Positions 41,893 to 51,000 of a stretch of DNA of 61,265 nucleotides are shown here, one piece after another (position 1 is the first letter of the stretch; every line of letters starts with the position of its first letter). The stretch spans positions 1 to 61,265 of the forward strand of contig CAMZEK010000009.1 in the NCBI GenBank assembly GCA_947305795.1. Reading direction: 5' to 3'. This DNA comes from an uncultured Bacteroidales bacterium. GTDB taxonomy: Bacteria; Bacteroidota; Bacteroidia; Bacteroidales; F082. Made by a program: the position numbers and the translations under genes. The notes under the pieces were generated by a model that worked only from the letters and a program-made list of their open reading frames with translations, searched no databases and was not told the origin of the DNA.

Positions 41893-43566
41893 ATGGCAAA
41901 AAGAAAAAATACACAACGGGATGGTACGTCTCTTAGAAACGGGCATGGACATACGCTTTACCTTATTTCAATGGCAGCGATGAGTGGATTACTCCTTGCA
42001 TTGGCGTGGCCCACTTGGGGCATTGCCCCATTGGCGTTTGTCGGTTTTATCCCTTTGTTGTGGTTGGAAGGCCAAATTGCGCATGGCGAGAAAGGGAAAC
42101 TGTTTTGGCTTTCATTTTTTGCCTTTCTCATTTGGAACGTGGCCACGACTTGGTGGGTATGGAATGCTACGCCAGCCGCCACCGCTGCTTGGATACTGAA
42201 CGCTCTCTTCATGGCCACTGTTTTTTATGTGTTTCACCTTACGAAGAAGAAAGTTTGTAACAATCCTTGGGGCAATTTTTTCCTCATTCCCTATTGGATG
42301 GCCTTTGAGTTGCTCACCTATTGGTGGGTTGCCAAATGGCCGTGGCTCAACTTGGGTGGCGTGTTTTCGTCGCACGTCAGTTGGGTGCAATGGTACGAAT
42401 ACACGGGCGTGGCTGGAGGAACGCTCTGGGTGCTGATAGTCAATATATTAATTACGAACATTATCCTGTTTTTCAAGTCGAGGGAAACGAAGCCTCTATT
42501 AATCAATATAGGTGCTGAATTAATGGTCGTCCTTCTGCCCATTCTTATCAGCACAAGGATTTACAAGCATTATGAAGACCAAGGCGAGGACACTGAAGTC
42601 ATCGTCGTGCAACAGAACTGCGACCCTTGGAACGAGCAATTCGACGCTAAGTTTTACGATGAGGTTATCCAAAACAACATCAAACTTTCGGAGCCATTAG
42701 TCACGCCTAAGACACGGTTCATCGTCAGCAGCGAGTCGGCCATCCAGGAAGGTATTTGGCTACATGAAGTGGACAAAGTGCGCGCTTTGAACACCCTTCA
42801 TGCTTACCTGAAACACCATCCGCAAACCTGCTTCATCATTGGCGGGACTACATACGAATGGGTACCTAAAGGCAAGGAAGACGATTTTCCAGCGCGGCAA
42901 ATCGGTAATAGTGATACGTATTATTATTGCCACAACTCGGCTCTGCTTATCGACACGATTAATATGCAACACCGCAACAAATCGCAACTCACGCCCGGTG
43001 TGGAGGCCATCCCTGAATGGATGGGCTTTTTGAAGAATTACAGTATCACGATGGGCATTGCACGCGGCACCTTGAAGACCGACGAGACCTCAAAAACCAT
43101 GCGTTTTGGCAACCATACGGCAGGTGTGGCCATCTGCTATGAATCCGCTTTTGGCGAATATGTCGGCACATTTTGCAAAAAAGGCGCCGACCTGATTTTC
43201 GTCATCACCAACGACGGCTGGTGGGGACACACGCCTGGCTACCGTCAGCATTTCGAGTTCTCTAAGCTGCGTGCTATAGAGAATCGTCGTTGTGTGGCCC
43301 GCTCGGCCAATACAGGTCGCTCGGGCTTCATCAACCAGCGCGGCGATGTGTTGCAACAAACCCCTTATTGGGTGCCTGACGCCATCCGCGAGACCTTGAA
43401 GGCCAACACGAAAGTCACTTTTTATGCCAAGCATGGTGATTACTTGAGCCGTATTGCCGTCTATCTGACCTTTGTGTTGCTCATTGCTTTGATTGCTTCT
43501 GCTTTGATGGGTGGTATCAAGAACAAGAAAGCCGCAAAAATGACCAAAAGCAAGAAAGTAAAATGA
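41893..43566 (+). CDS. lnt: Apolipoprotein N-acyltransferase
   Basis: A 557-residue inner-membrane enzyme that adds the third acyl chain to lipoproteins. Membrane helices at the N-terminus (SGLLLALAWPTWGIAPLAFVG) are followed by a periplasmic carbon-nitrogen hydrolase domain. The catalytic Glu is in IVSSESAIQEG and the Cys in GVAICYESAFGEY. A last membrane helix (IAVYLTFVLLIALIASAL) and a basic tail close the protein. The ATG at 41893 was chosen for its promoter spacing and because upstream sequence is low-complexity. It overlaps dus by 4 bases (ATGA). The window is rich in lipoproteins that would be its substrates. Confidence 0.93.
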   Translation: MAKRKNTQRDGTSLRNGHGHTLYLISMAAMSGLLLALAWPTWGIAPLAFVGFIPLLWLEGQIAHGEKGKLFWLSFFAFLIWNVATTWWVWNATPAATAAWILNALFMATVFYVFHLTKKKVCNNPWGNFFLIPYWMAFELLTYWWVAKWPWLNLGGVFSSHVSWVQWYEYTGVAGGTLWVLIVNILITNIILFFKSRETKPLLINIGAELMVVLLPILISTRIYKHYEDQGEDTEVIVVQQNCDPWNEQFDAKFYDEVIQNNIKLSEPLVTPKTRFIVSSESAIQEGIWLHEVDKVRALNTLHAYLKHHPQTCFIIGGTTYEWVPKGKEDDFPARQIGNSDTYYYCHNSALLIDTINMQHRNKSQLTPGVEAIPEWMGFLKNYSITMGIARGTLKTDETSKTMRFGNHTAGVAICYESAFGEYVGTFCKKGADLIFVITNDGWWGHTPGYRQHFEFSKLRAIENRRCVARSANTGRSGFINQRGDVLQQTPYWVPDAIRETLKANTKVTFYAKHGDYLSRIAVYLTFVLLIALIASALMGGIKNKKAAKMTKSKKVK

Positions 43567-44570
43567 GCGATTTTCTTCTCTCATTAGGCCCCTTCCAAGG
43601 CATCACCGATGCGCCGTTCCGCAACGTGTTCAAGCAGCATTTTGGCGGTATCGACAAGTTTTATACGCCTTTCTTCACGGGCATACACAAAGAAAACCAT
43701 GCCAAGAACCTGCAAGTGGAGGAAATAGACCCGCAATGCAACGATGTGGAAACCCTTACGCCGCAAATCCTCAGCACCGATGCGGAAGAGATTCTACGCT
43801 TTGCCAAACAGTGCAAACAGTTGGGTTACAAGGAAATCAACCTCAATATGGGCTGTCCGTTTCCGCGAGTGGCCAATAAAAAGCGTGGTTGCGGCATGCT
43901 GCCCTATCCCGACAAAGTTGCGGCGATGTTTGAAAGCATTTTTGAGCAGATCGATGATGTGAAATTCAGCGTAAAATGCCGCTTGGGTTATTTCAGCCCT
44001 GACGAAATAGAGGCCGTCATTCCCATTTTCAACCAGTTTCCACTCAGCGAATTAATCATTCATCCCCGCATTGGGAAGCAACTCTACAAAGGTGAGGCCG
44101 ACGTGGAACGCTTCAAGGCATTAATCCCTTCGATTAATGCACAGTTGGTATATAATGGGGACATTGTTTCCGTGGATAGTTTTGGGCGAATTTGTGAGAC
44201 GGTACAACCAGTCAATAGCTTCATGTTGGGACGCGGGATTTTGGCCAATCCATTTTTGGCGGAACAAATAATGGATACACATGGTGTGTCCCTACAGGGC
44301 GAACTTGTAAGGACGCATCGCATGCGTCCGCAAACCCATGACAAAACAGACCGTTTACACGCCTACGTCCTCGACCTGTACGAAGACCGTCTTCGCCATG
44401 CTGGTGGCAGTCCAAAGGTGCTGGGAAGGATGAAGGAATTGTGGTCGTATCTGATGTATTCTTTTGACGAGCCTCAAGACGTTTGGCGCAAAATCAAGAA
44501 GATTAATGCCCTGAAGGAATATGAGGACGCGGTTGAGGAAGTATTTAAGGATATTGCAATAGTGATATGA
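43563..44570 (+). CDS. dus: tRNA-dihydrouridine synthase with repeat-derived insert
   Basis: A 335-residue FMN enzyme that reduces uridine in tRNA loops. N-terminal GPFQGITDAPFRNVF, NLNMGCPFPRVANKKRGCGML (with the catalytic Cys), VKCRLGY, IIHPR and the FMN phosphate site FMLGRGILANPFL are all present. Between the barrel and the helical domain, about 20 residues (GVSLQGELVRTHRMRPQT) are encoded by palindromic repeat DNA at 44275-44335, in frame. The helical domain (RMKELWSYLMYSF, VWRKIKKI) is intact. The start overlaps the lnt stop. The stop codon lies inside a 36-base palindromic terminator. Confidence 0.92.
   Translation: MSDFLLSLGPFQGITDAPFRNVFKQHFGGIDKFYTPFFTGIHKENHAKNLQVEEIDPQCNDVETLTPQILSTDAEEILRFAKQCKQLGYKEINLNMGCPFPRVANKKRGCGMLPYPDKVAAMFESIFEQIDDVKFSVKCRLGYFSPDEIEAVIPIFNQFPLSELIIHPRIGKQLYKGEADVERFKALIPSINAQLVYNGDIVSVDSFGRICETVQPVNSFMLGRGILANPFLAEQIMDTHGVSLQGELVRTHRMRPQTHDKTDRLHAYVLDLYEDRLRHAGGSPKVLGRMKELWSYLMYSFDEPQDVWRKIKKINALKEYEDAVEEVFKDIAIVI
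44275..44335 (+). repeat. Palindromic repeat element inside dus
   Basis: Three adjacent inverted units: ACACA/TGTGT, CCCT-AC-AGGG and GGACGCAT/ATGCGTCC. They resemble intergenic REP-type elements and are translated in frame. Confidence 0.65.
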
Positions 44571-44602
44571 AAAAAGCCTCTCGATCGAGAGGCTTTTTTC
44601 AT
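44567..44602. terminator. Perfect 36-base palindromic terminator
   Basis: Fully self-complementary, with half-site ATGAAAAAAGCCTCTCGA. It contains the dus stop codon and serves the convergent dus and rocD genes in both directions. Confidence 0.9.
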
Positions 44603-44610
44603 TTGTATCA

Positions 44611-45843
44611 TCATTCAAACGAAGCGATGGCCTTCTTGATGATTTCGATGGCTTCGCGCAGCTCGGCCTCGGTGATGACCAAGGGCGGAGCGAAGCGGAT
44701 AATGTGCTGATGGGTGGGCTTAGCCAGCAGGCCGAGGTCACGCATCTTGAGGCACACGTCCCAAGCTTCCTTGCCGTCTTTAGGCTTGATGATGACGGCG
44801 TTCAACAGACCTTTACCACGAACCTTCTCAATCATCGGGCTCTTGATCTTGCCGATTTCCTCGCGGAAAATCTTACCGAGACGCTCGGCGTTCTCCATCA
44901 GGTGCTCTTCCTTGATGACCTCAAGGGCGGCGATGCTCACGCGGGCAGCAATCGGGTTGCCGCCGAAGGTCGAGCCGTGCTCACCGGGCTTGATGTTCAG
45001 CATGATGTTGTCATCGGCCAAGACGCAGGACACCGGCACCACACCGCCACCAAGGGCCTTGCCCAGGATGAGGATGTCAGGGCGCACGCCTTCGTGGTCG
45101 CAAGCCAGCATCTTACCTGTACGGGCGATACCGCATTGCACCTCGTCGGCCATGAACAGAACATTGTACTTCTTGCAGATGTCGTAGCACTTCTTCAAGT
45201 AGCCATCATCCGGCACGTAGACACCAGCTTCACCTTGGATCGGTTCCAGCAGGAAACCAGCGATTTCCTTGCCTTCCTTGGCCAGTACTTGTTCCAGAGC
45301 ATCGGGGTCGTTGTAGGGGATGCGGATGAAACCGGGAGTCATGGGGCCGTAGTTGGCGTAGCTCTCGGGGTCGTTACTCATCGTGATGATGGTGATGGTG
45401 CGGCCGTGGAAGTTGCCTTCGCAGCACACGATCTTCACCTTGTCGTTCGGGATACCCTTCTTGACGACACCCCAACGGCGAGCGAGCTTCAGGCCTGTCT
45501 CATCGGCTTCAGCGCCTGAATTCATGGGCAACACCTTATCGTAGCCGAAGTATTCGGTCACGTATTTTTCCCACACGCCGAGTGCGTCGTTATAGAAAGC
45601 GCGACTGCTGAGGGTAAGGCGTTCAGCCTGGTCGGTCATGGCCTTGATGATTTTTGGGTGGCAATGGCCTTGGTTGACAGCGGAATAGGCCGACAGGAAG
45701 TCGAAATACTCTTTGCCTTCGACATCCCACACCTTGGCGCCCTTACCCTTGGCGAGGACGACCGGCAGCGGGTGATAGTTATGGGCACCGTACTTGGCTT
45801 CCAGGTCCATAGCTTGTTGCGATGATGTGATTTTCTCAATCAT
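44611..45843 (-). CDS. rocD: Ornithine--oxo-acid aminotransferase
   Basis: A 410-residue class III PLP aminotransferase that converts ornithine and 2-oxoglutarate to glutamate semialdehyde and glutamate. The PLP lysine is in [16 protein letters not shown]. Diagnostic blocks are [59 protein letters not shown] and [13 protein letters not shown], which are close to the ornithine aminotransferase pattern. The ATG at 45843 gives the conventional start ([15 protein letters not shown]). The 5' spacer holds a heptamer array and a TAACTTTG promoter element. Confidence 0.93.
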   Translation of the reverse strand: MIEKITSSQQAMDLEAKYGAHNYHPLPVVLAKGKGAKVWDVEGKEYFDFLSAYSAVNQGHCHPKIIKAMTDQAERLTLSSRAFYNDALGVWEKYVTEYFGYDKVLPMNSGAEADETGLKLARRWGVVKKGIPNDKVKIVCCEGNFHGRTITIITMSNDPESYANYGPMTPGFIRIPYNDPDALEQVLAKEGKEIAGFLLEPIQGEAGVYVPDDGYLKKCYDICKKYNVLFMADEVQCGIARTGKMLACDHEGVRPDILILGKALGGGVVPVSCVLADDNIMLNIKPGEHGSTFGGNPIAARVSIAALEVIKEEHLMENAERLGKIFREEIGKIKSPMIEKVRGKGLLNAVIIKPKDGKEAWDVCLKMRDLGLLAKPTHQHIIRFAPPLVITEAELREAIEIIKKAIASFE

Positions 45844-45857
45844 AAGTAGTTGATTTA

Positions 45858-45892
45858 AAGATTTAAAATTCAAGATTTCAGATTACAAATTG
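45858..45892 (-). repeat. Heptamer array, AARATTN type
   Basis: Five consecutive heptamers on the plus strand: aagattt, aaaattc, aagattt, cagatta, caaattg. They begin 15 bases upstream of the rocD start. Confidence 0.6.
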
Positions 45893-45898
45893 GAACGG

Positions 45899-45906
45899 CA
45901 AAGTTA
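45899..45906 (-). promoter_or_regulatory. Putative -7 element for rocD
   Basis: TAACTTTG on the minus strand, directly before the heptamer array, which would therefore lie in the rocD leader. Confidence 0.55.
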
Positions 45907-45911
45907 GGGTT

Positions 45912-47360
45912 TTATTTTGAACTTTTTGCGTCGCGGCTAAAATAATGTTTCAAAAGCCTCCAAATTATCCCTCCGAGAAGCACCGCCAGCACGATAGCAA
46001 GGCAACCGAAAAAGGCTAAACGATAGTGGTGCAATTGGGCTTGCAGCAATTCATTCCGATGGTCTTGCTGCTCCATCCGTTCGACAAGGTTCGCCATCGT
46101 TTCTTCCAATTCGCAGTTGCGGTCGTCAAGGTCGATGTTTTCCCTCAAGAGGGCGGCACGCTCTTCGTCGATATTGTTAATTTCGGCTTCCAAATCGTCA
46201 TATCTCCCCAAGCGGGCATAATTGAGGATTAGTGGCACTCTTGATGCCGAACGCATTTTCGTGATGCCTGTTTTCGACTCCAGATCAAAATAACGATTTA
46301 GATAATACATTGATTTTGAAGCTTGCCCAAATTTTGCATAAACAACACCCATTCCGATACAGGCCATCATTTGCCCGGACAAATACGATTCCTTTTCCGC
46401 CAAATCCAACGCTTCGGTAAAGCCTTTCAAAGCATCCTCATACGCTCCCCGATGATAGTTGATATTGGCCATCTCTGACAAGGCATCCGATTTCAATACC
46501 TGCATCCGATTCTGTTCGTAATGTTTTTCAACTTGACAATCAGCGTAATACATTGACTTCTCGAGATAATACATGGCGGAGTCGTAATTAATAAGGTTGC
46601 GGGAATAAATCGAGCCTAGGTTCATACAAGTACTTTGTAGGAGATAGTAGTCTTCGTTGGCTTCCATCTTTGGAAGCATCCCAATGTATATCTTTTTGGC
46701 TTCCAAAGGCTTATTCATCTCGCAATATAGTGTGGCGATATTTGCGTCAATCTGCATTGCTGCACCCTCGTCGCCGAGATCGGAGAGGATTTTCCTGACC
46801 TTCAAATTGCAATTGAGAGACGCTGACATTTCGCCTTTTTCGTAATGGATGATGGCCAAATTTCCGATGACATAAGCGGCGGAAAGGTTATCGCCCGTCA
46901 GCTCTGCAAGCTGCAAAGCCTTCTCGTAATAAATCTGTGCCGTGTCGATGCTACCCAATGTCAACTCGTAACTGGCGATACTCCACAGTGACTCAAAGGC
47001 ATTTGTGGTATCAGGCAAAGCCATATAGATAGAGTATGAGGATTTTAGATAGGCTTTGGCGAGGTCAAGGTCGGCATGATGGGCATATTGGATGCCGAGC
47101 ACATAATTGGCTTTTGCCTCCAAGTCTGGTTCGTTAAGATCTTTCGCTTCGTCAATGGCTTTTTCTCCCCAACTCACGCAATCATCGAATGAAAAGTCAT
47201 AAAACTCCCACTCCAATTCCATCATTGTCAGCACCTTTTCGCGTCCTTCCTGCGTGGCAAGAACCACTTGCAAACTATCCACAACACAAGTTTCTTCTTG
47301 GGCCAAGATGGTTGAAGTCAAACAAAAGAAAACCAATATGTTAAGCAGCCGTTTCATCAA
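45912..47360 (-). CDS. TPR sensor-like membrane protein without output domain
   Basis: A 482-residue protein: signal peptide (MMKRLLNILVFFCLTSTILAQ), about eight TPR-like helical pairs (ANYVLGIQYAHHADLDLAKAYL, IGNLAIIHYEKGEMSASLNC, SEMANINYHRGAYEDALKGF), a coiled coil (LEAEINNIDEERAALLRENI, LEETMANLVERMEQQ) and one membrane helix near the C-terminus (LAFFGCLAIVLAVLLGGIIW). This is the layout of Bacteroidota TPR sensor kinases and LuxR-type regulators, but only about 14 residues follow the helix, so no kinase or HTH is present. It overlaps the upstream hydrolase gene by 4 bases. Confidence 0.8.
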   Translation of the reverse strand: MMKRLLNILVFFCLTSTILAQEETCVVDSLQVVLATQEGREKVLTMMELEWEFYDFSFDDCVSWGEKAIDEAKDLNEPDLEAKANYVLGIQYAHHADLDLAKAYLKSSYSIYMALPDTTNAFESLWSIASYELTLGSIDTAQIYYEKALQLAELTGDNLSAAYVIGNLAIIHYEKGEMSASLNCNLKVRKILSDLGDEGAAMQIDANIATLYCEMNKPLEAKKIYIGMLPKMEANEDYYLLQSTCMNLGSIYSRNLINYDSAMYYLEKSMYYADCQVEKHYEQNRMQVLKSDALSEMANINYHRGAYEDALKGFTEALDLAEKESYLSGQMMACIGMGVVYAKFGQASKSMYYLNRYFDLESKTGITKMRSASRVPLILNYARLGRYDDLEAEINNIDEERAALLRENIDLDDRNCELEETMANLVERMEQQDHRNELLQAQLHHYRLAFFGCLAIVLAVLLGGIIWRLLKHYFSRDAKSSK

Positions 47361-47998
47361 AGAAACATGTTGTACCTTTGCTCATCGAAGATGGTGGTGC
47401 TTTCGCCGTGGCCAGAGAAGACTTCTGTGTCGTCGGGCAGGCGGAACAGCCTCTCTTTGATGCTCTTTAGGAGCGTTTCGTAGCTGCCTCCAGGGAAATC
47501 GGTGCGCCCGATGCTGCGACAGAAAAGCGCGTCGCCGGTGAAGACCCAACCTTCCATCTCGGCATAGAGGCTTACGCTGCCCTCGGCATGACCGGGTGTG
47601 CAAATCACCTCTAAGGTGCTCTCGCCCACCTTGATGATTTCGTCATCTTTGAGGTCGAGGTCGGGAAGCTGGAAATTGCCGTCGGAAGACAATCCGAACC
47701 ATGTGGCTTGTTGGCGGGCATGTTCGTAGTCGTACTTCACGTTGGGGTGTGCCGCCACCTTGATATTGTAGCGTTTCTTGACGGCGCCGTTGCCAATGAT
47801 ATGATCGATGTGACCGTGCGTGCTGACGGCCATCAATGGTTTGAGGTTGTGGCTGTCGATGAAACCGAAGAGTTGGTTTTCCTCGCCTACCGTGGAGCAG
47901 CCCGGGTCGATGATGAGGCATTCCTTGGTATTGTCGTCGTAAACGACATAGGTGTTTTCCGCAAAGGGATTGAAGACGAAAGATTCAAGTTGGAGCAT
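47357..47998 (-). CDS. Glyoxalase-II-like metallo-hydrolase
   Basis: A 213-residue MBL-fold enzyme. The metal motif is STHGHIDHIIGN (HxHxDH), with further ligands in CTPGHAEGSVSLY, FTGDALF and FSGHGEST. It lacks the C-terminal domain of classical glyoxalase II, as is usual for the short bacterial forms annotated as hydroxyacylglutathione hydrolase-like. The ATG at 47998 (MLQLESFVFNPFAENTYVV) is preceded by a TACTTTTG element. The stop overlaps the start of the TPR protein, so the two are co-translated. Confidence 0.88.
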   Translation of the reverse strand: MLQLESFVFNPFAENTYVVYDDNTKECLIIDPGCSTVGEENQLFGFIDSHNLKPLMAVSTHGHIDHIIGNGAVKKRYNIKVAAHPNVKYDYEHARQQATWFGLSSDGNFQLPDLDLKDDEIIKVGESTLEVICTPGHAEGSVSLYAEMEGWVFTGDALFCRSIGRTDFPGGSYETLLKSIKERLFRLPDDTEVFSGHGESTTIFDEQRYNMFL

Positions 47999-48016
47999 CT
48001 TTGATGATTTTGCGGG

Positions 48017-48024
48017 CAAAAGTA
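48017..48024 (-). promoter_or_regulatory. Putative -7 element for the MBL-TPR operon
   Basis: TACTTTTG on the minus strand, 18 bases upstream of the ATG. It is back to back with the promoter of the plus-strand gene. Confidence 0.6.
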
Positions 48025-48057
48025 AGTGATTTTTGGGAGCCTTCAAAAGAAATTGAC

Positions 48058-48065
48058 TATTTTTG
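48058..48065 (+). promoter_or_regulatory. Putative -7 element for the propeller-barrel gene
   Basis: TATTTTTG, 19 bases upstream of the ATG at 48085. Confidence 0.6.
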
Positions 48066-48084
48066 TCGCTTAATTCTCAAACCG

Positions 48085-51000
48085 ATGTTGTCGAGAAAGA
48101 AATACACGATTCTTTTTGCCCTGTTGTTTGTCATGGTACCGATAGCCCATGCACAGTTCTATAATGGGATGAACATGCCTTTCGGGAAAAACCGCGTGCA
48201 ATGGACAGACTTCCATTGGTCGTACTACACGAATGACAACTTCGACGTGTATTTTTACCAAGGCGGCGACGACTTGGCGCGTTATGCGCAGGCCTACGCC
48301 AAAGACCAGATTCCTCGTTTAGAAGCTCGACTTAATAGTCGTTTTGGGAAGAAAATCCAGTTTATCGTTTTCAACAGCAAGGGCGACTTCAAGCAAAGCA
48401 ATATCAACCTTGAGGAAGAAGAAAACGGCAACACGGGCGGCATTACCAAAATCATTGGGTCGAAGGTGATACTTTATTTCGATGGCGACTACACCCATTT
48501 CGAGGCGCAAATCCGCGAGGGCATCACGAGCTTGCTGTTCAGTCAGGTGATGAATGGCATTTCGGTGGGTTCGCAAATCCGCAGCTCCTTCCGCTACGAC
48601 ATCCCGCGATGGTTTCGCGACGGCTTGGTGGCCTATATCGCAGGCAACTGGGACAGCCACAAGGAAAGCCAACTGCAACGTGGTATTACTTCTGGCAACT
48701 ACAAAAAAATCAATCACTTGCAAGACGAGGATGCCTCAATTGCAGGTTACTCCTTTTGGAATTTCATCGACGAGAAATACGGCAGCAAGTCGTTCAACGA
48801 CATCCTGACTTTGGCCGAAAACACGAAGAATGTCAGAAAGGCACTGCTATACGTCACGGGCAAGGAATACAAAAAACTGCTTGATGAATGGTATGAGTTC
48901 TACAAAACGCGCTACGAGACCCTTTTGACGAACCAGCCTTCCGACCTTATGCCGCTGAAATACAGGAAATACCGCACTTTCACACAACCTTCTATCAGCC
49001 CAAACGGAAAAATGATGGCCTATGTCAGCAACGACGAAGGCAAAATCCGGCTCTGGTTAGAGGACCTACAAAGCGGAAAACAGCAACAGTTGTTCAGTGC
49101 TGGCTACCGTTCCGACGAGAACATTGACACCTCGTTTCCGCTGTTGGCATGGCATCCTAATGGTGAGATTCTGTCGTTCATCCTTGAGGAAAAAGGCAAA
49201 ATTCAACTCTACAACTTGGACATCAACAGCGGCAAAAAAGCTAGCACTTATCTGTTTGACTTCCAAAAGGTAAGTTCGTTCTCCTACGCCCATAAGAGTC
49301 GTAAAATCGTGATGGCCGCCACGCGCATGGGCAAGCCCGATATCTACGTTTACAACTTGTTTTCCAACACGGTGGAACAAATCACCAACGACTGGCACAC
49401 CGACCTGAGCCCCGTTTTCACCTTCGACGACCGGCAAATCGTGTTCAGCTCAAATCGCGACAACGACACGTTGAAAAATGACAAGGAAATTGGCTTCCAA
49501 AACAAGCAATTCGACCTGTACGTCTACGATTATATTAATAAAGGTGCGCTGCTCCGCAACCTGACGCAGCAACGCTTCTCGAACAGCATCCAGCCTGAAC
49601 CGTTGCGCGACGGCAGTCTGCTTTATCTGAATGACACAAGCGGTTACTATAACCTTTACCAAATCCGTTTCGACAGTGCCATCAGTCATATCGACACGAT
49701 TGTGCATTACCGCTATTTCGGTAAGAAAGAGCAACTTACGGACTATTCAGCCAACATTATCGACTACAGTTACCAATCTCGCGACCACAAGGCTGCCCTG
49801 CTCATGGCCGCCCAAAATGGCGAGAAATTCTACTTGTCACCCATCCTTCGCGGCAAGGAAGAGAACCTTAGCCAAATCAATCCCTACGCCCAAAAACGCC
49901 TCCTTACCGAACTGATACAGAAGGAGAAAGACACAGTTGCAGAACCCACTTCGAAGCATCGTTTCTCGACGAGCTACCGTTACGCGAAGCGGAAAAAACA
50001 ACTCAACAGCCCTTTGGGGACCGATTCCACACAAACCATTACACAACAAATCCCTGAAGCTGCGCCAAAACCCCGGAAAAAGGACACCTTGCAACGCCCG
50101 AACAACTATTATGTGGAGCTTTTTGCCGACCAATTGATGAGCCAAATCGACTTTTCGAGCATGAACTATAGCTACCAGCCTTTCAGCGGTGGCACTTCGC
50201 CGATTTATCTCAATTCGGGTTTCAACATCTTCCTCGGCACCACCATGAAAGACCTGATGGAGGATTACCGCATCGAAATCGGCGTGAAGCTCAACACCAC
50301 GCTTGTGAACAACGAATATGTGCTGTGTTTCAGCGACTTCAGCAAACGCTTGGACAAATCGATAACGCTGCATCGTTACGTCACTGATAACTCGTCAAGG
50401 TACTATTATCGCACCTTCACCAACGAGGCGTTTTACACTTTGAGTTATCCTTTTAGTGAGATATTAAGTCTCAGAGGTACAGCTATTTACCGCAATGATC
50501 ACAAAGTCAATCTGGCCATCGACGACTACAGTTTGGCCGACAAGGACGTTTTCGAGAATTGGGGTGGACTGCGCGGCGAACTCGTTTATGACAATTCGAA
50601 GAAAATCGGGACCAACTTGCTCGTCGGGGCGAGGGGAAAGTTTTTTGCGGAGTATTATCAGAAAATTGCAAGAAGTACCAGCAACATGGCGGTCATCGGC
50701 TTCGACTATCGCCATTACACGCGCATCAGCCGTAACTTCATCTGGGCCAATCGCATTGCGGGTAGCACCTCGTTCGGACAGCAAAAACTCATCTATTACA
50801 TGGGCGGCGTGGACAACTGGATTTGGGCCGCCTTCGACCAAGACACGCCCATCGACTACGACCAAAACTATGCCTATCAGACACTCGCGACCAACATGCG
50901 TGGCTTCAAGCAGAACATCCGCAATGGAAACATCTTTGTCGTCCTGAACAGCGAACTGCGTTTCCCCGTGTTTAGCTATTTCGCCAATCGGCCCATCAAC

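Noticed and set aside
44221..44344. dus as a pseudogene because of the repeat inside it
   Set aside because: The repeat keeps the frame, the catalytic and FMN motifs are intact, and the helical domain continues normally.
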